This document shows positions 61,666 through 64,000 of a DNA stretch of 64,000 nt, piece after piece. Within the stretch, counting starts at the first letter, position 1, and every line of letters begins with the position of its first letter. The stretch lies in NCBI GenBank assembly GCA_947568835.1, contig OX387602.1, forward strand, positions 3,628,570 through 3,692,569. Direction: 5' to 3'. The stretch comes from Protonemura montana. Lineage: Eukaryota; Arthropoda; Insecta; Plecoptera; Nemouridae. Under the pieces are notes generated by a model. It did no database searches. It was not told the origin of the DNA and saw nothing but the letters and a program-made list of their open reading frames with translations. Both the position numbers and the translations under genes were made by a program.

Positions 61666-62670
61666 GAGGGAGCTTGACACGCTATTATTATGCTCGAGAT
61701 TAATTTTCACAGTCCAGCTTAATTTCCTTCAGTTCGTTCGTATCGTTCGCCGTTCGCAGCTCCACGTGATAAAATATACGCTCGAGGCATTAACCATTCA
61801 GTATTTGAAAATGTTCTCGAAGCATTTGTGCCGGCCAAAAGAAGGGAAACCCTTTTCATCAAGCAATTTAGATTAATTGAAGTGAGATTTTCTAGCACTA
61901 GGAATTTGAATCGTCACTCACAAGGGGACTAACGCTCCATCCAAAATAAACTTCTGTGTATAGATACAGCAATCTGTGCCTTAGACAGAATTTAATCCAT
62001 TAGAGGGTACATCATAGCGGGTATTGAGACGACGGCCCATTCACTGCTTGTCCGACCAGCGGCCCGAGCGCCCCGGATCCTCCCTAATAGCGCGTCGCGA
62101 CGCCGACGACGGCGCTTCAGTTTACGTGTCGATGCCCAATTATTCACAAGTCAAACATCGCTCAAAGAATCCGGACTTACAAACATACGAAGAAGTTAGA
62201 AAGTAACTCAATTGAACAGATTTGAGTTTGACACATGAAATAAATGCCCACGCCTAAGGATATTAGTGAACGTCTTAGCGTACCTCGTGTCAAAGAAACA
62301 GAGCGTGCTAAGAAATGCTCGTTTAAATTTATAAATGTGATGCAATTGACACATTATGGCTTTGATACAAAAATGTATTTACAGTCGTTCTCGTTCTCGT
62401 TCGTCCAAGTTCATTTGATGCACACAATTCTGCTTTCTTGCATTTCTCTGAAATAAAAGAAATGTAAATGAGCTGTTTTTTTACAAACCCTTTTTAAAGC
62501 TAATCAACTTGATTCAACTTAATTTCTGAACCCCATTTCGGCAGAGTTTTGTCAGCTTCCTCCCCTTCTCCCCTCCGCAATCTCTGGCTTTTCGCCGCAA
62601 GTTACAAATTCTTTTCTCCACACACATCTCGCAGCCTCTTCCGACCCCTGCTACCCCTACACCCCTTCCC

Positions 62671-62714
62671 CACACTCACACACACACACACACGCACACA
62701 CACACACACACACA
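62671..62714. repeat. (CA)n microsatellite
   Basis: About 20 CA dinucleotides with one CG interruption, within the last intron. Confidence 0.93.
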
Positions 62715-64000
62715 CCTTAAAGCCCATTTTGTTAATTAAAGTAATTACTCTTCGTACAGCGAAATGCCAGCCTGTAGCAACCTTTTCCTAATTTGACGCG
62801 CGGAGAAGCAACGAGATGGCAGCTACGAGCGGGCGAAGGGGAGGAAAGGAATCAGATGAGAACAACCATCTCTCTCCCGTGAGGGAAGCAGTACAATCAT
62901 AAGCTCTCACAAATAGATAGTGCCGGATATTTAATTGACAAGAGTACCATGATTGATACCATTTGCTCATTTTCTTTGCGGGAATTTACGGGTAAGAGAG
63001 AAAGTCAATAATAGTTCACTCTAAGATTGTCTAGCAATCTGACTTAAGACCCTATGTCCCTCAATGTTGTTCAACAAGGGACCTTGTATTTGACACCGGT
63101 TTATTTACCTAAACTACAGCGTGCTTGGATAATTGTTGGCTCTAATTAATATTTCAATTTCCTCGTGCTAACACCTGTGTAATATTTTGAGTGGCTCTTG
63201 AAGATGTATAAATGTGGCTGTGTTGACGGGAGTTGATTGCAATATCGCCAGTGTCCACCTCCAAGCTGGCTGAACTCTGTTTGCTAGACAAGATTAGTAC
63301 AACGTCTAGCACGGTGTGCTTGAGCAAACCGCCCTGGTACACCGACGATATTATTGCGACCATACCGCGAGAAAAGCAGTCCTACAACAACTAGTATACG
63401 ACACACGTGATCATTTCATTTCCATCTACGCCACGAAACCCGGCATTTTGTTCAGTCTCTCGAACAAAAGTTGGTCAAAATGTTTCGCTATATTAAAGTC
63501 CCTGTACTTAGGGGTTAGTTGGAATCCGAGGTTCATAATGGTTCTCTAATACTTGATCGAAAGAACTTTACTTAGGGCTACTCGAGATGGGCATATTGCT
63601 GTGCACGGGAATATTGCTGCTCACTCTATATAGATAGGTAAAGAGCACCAGAGAGGCAAGGACTACGCGAATAACGATGAAAAGATGGCAAAGTGCTCTG
63701 ACCCACTCTATCAAACCTCTCCGCGATATGACTTTCCCGTGCTATTTTCCTCCAATTTTCCTCCCTCATCGGAAAACAGAAAAATATTATATTATTGAGA
63801 GGATGAAAATATGAAATGTCTGTTTTATGAACAGTCGGAATGATTGAGGTTTTCTCCTACATTTTGTTCATCTTTGGAACATTGAGAGTCTTCACAGAAT
63901 CTTGAGTGTACGCAATCAAGAATTAATAATATTGCCATCAAATAACTTTTTGTACTCGGAAATGCCTCTTGTATCTCTTCTGATTAAGGTTACATTTCAT

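Larger units (their letters stand above)
61441..64000 (+). other. Myt1: Start of the next Myt1 intron
   Basis: Begins GTGAGC. It contains a GGCGTC island (61631), a second one near 62090-62117 and the (CA)n repeat. No CPTPGC-type finger exon is present, so the C-terminal finger cluster lies beyond the window. Confidence 0.75.

Overview
The window is eukaryotic nuclear DNA, most likely from an arthropod. It is gene-poor, has GT-AG introns from 77 nt to at least several kb, AT-rich non-coding DNA broken by GC-rich islands, many simple repeats, and one clearly recognisable gene. That gene is the invertebrate orthologue of the Myelin transcription factor 1 family (MYT1/MYT1L/ST18, C2HC neural zinc-finger proteins; not the Myt1/PKMYT1 kinase). 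The phylum is inferred from the general look of the protein and introns. I cannot name a species.

Layout. Positions 1-49,321 hold no gene I can prove. They contain an ~83-93 bp tandem repeat (3,300-3,490), a composite retroelement-like segment (about 6,771-8,079) with a tRNA-like Pol III head, six ~157 bp units sharing a 27 bp core and an (AAAT)n tail, many GC islands built on GGCGTC/GACGCC, several long G or C runs, microsatellites, and a few coding-like short ORFs listed at low confidence. A candidate upstream Myt1 exon at 41,310-41,392 has the correct splice phase but no recognisable domain.

Positions 49,322-61,440 carry eight consecutive plus-strand coding exons of Myt1. All seven internal junctions keep the frame, giving about 1,462 codons of an incomplete protein. 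In order these are a very large low-complexity exon (671 codons), three exons encoding a tandem pair of C2HC fingers, a 1.37 kb exon with a His/Ser-rich region leading into the MYT1 central domain, and three more exons of that central region. The C-terminal finger cluster expected in this family is not in the window, so the gene continues past 64,000. The true N-terminus and any first single finger also lie outside what I can identify. By family knowledge the product is a nuclear DNA-binding regulator of neuronal differentiation.

Positions 61,441-64,000 are the start of the next intron, with a (CA)n repeat and two GACGCC islands. The most unusual items are the 6.8-8.1 kb composite element with a related core copy 53 kb away inside a Myt1 intron, and the repeated GGCGTC/GACGCC islands, which also appear inside the coding exon of the second finger.
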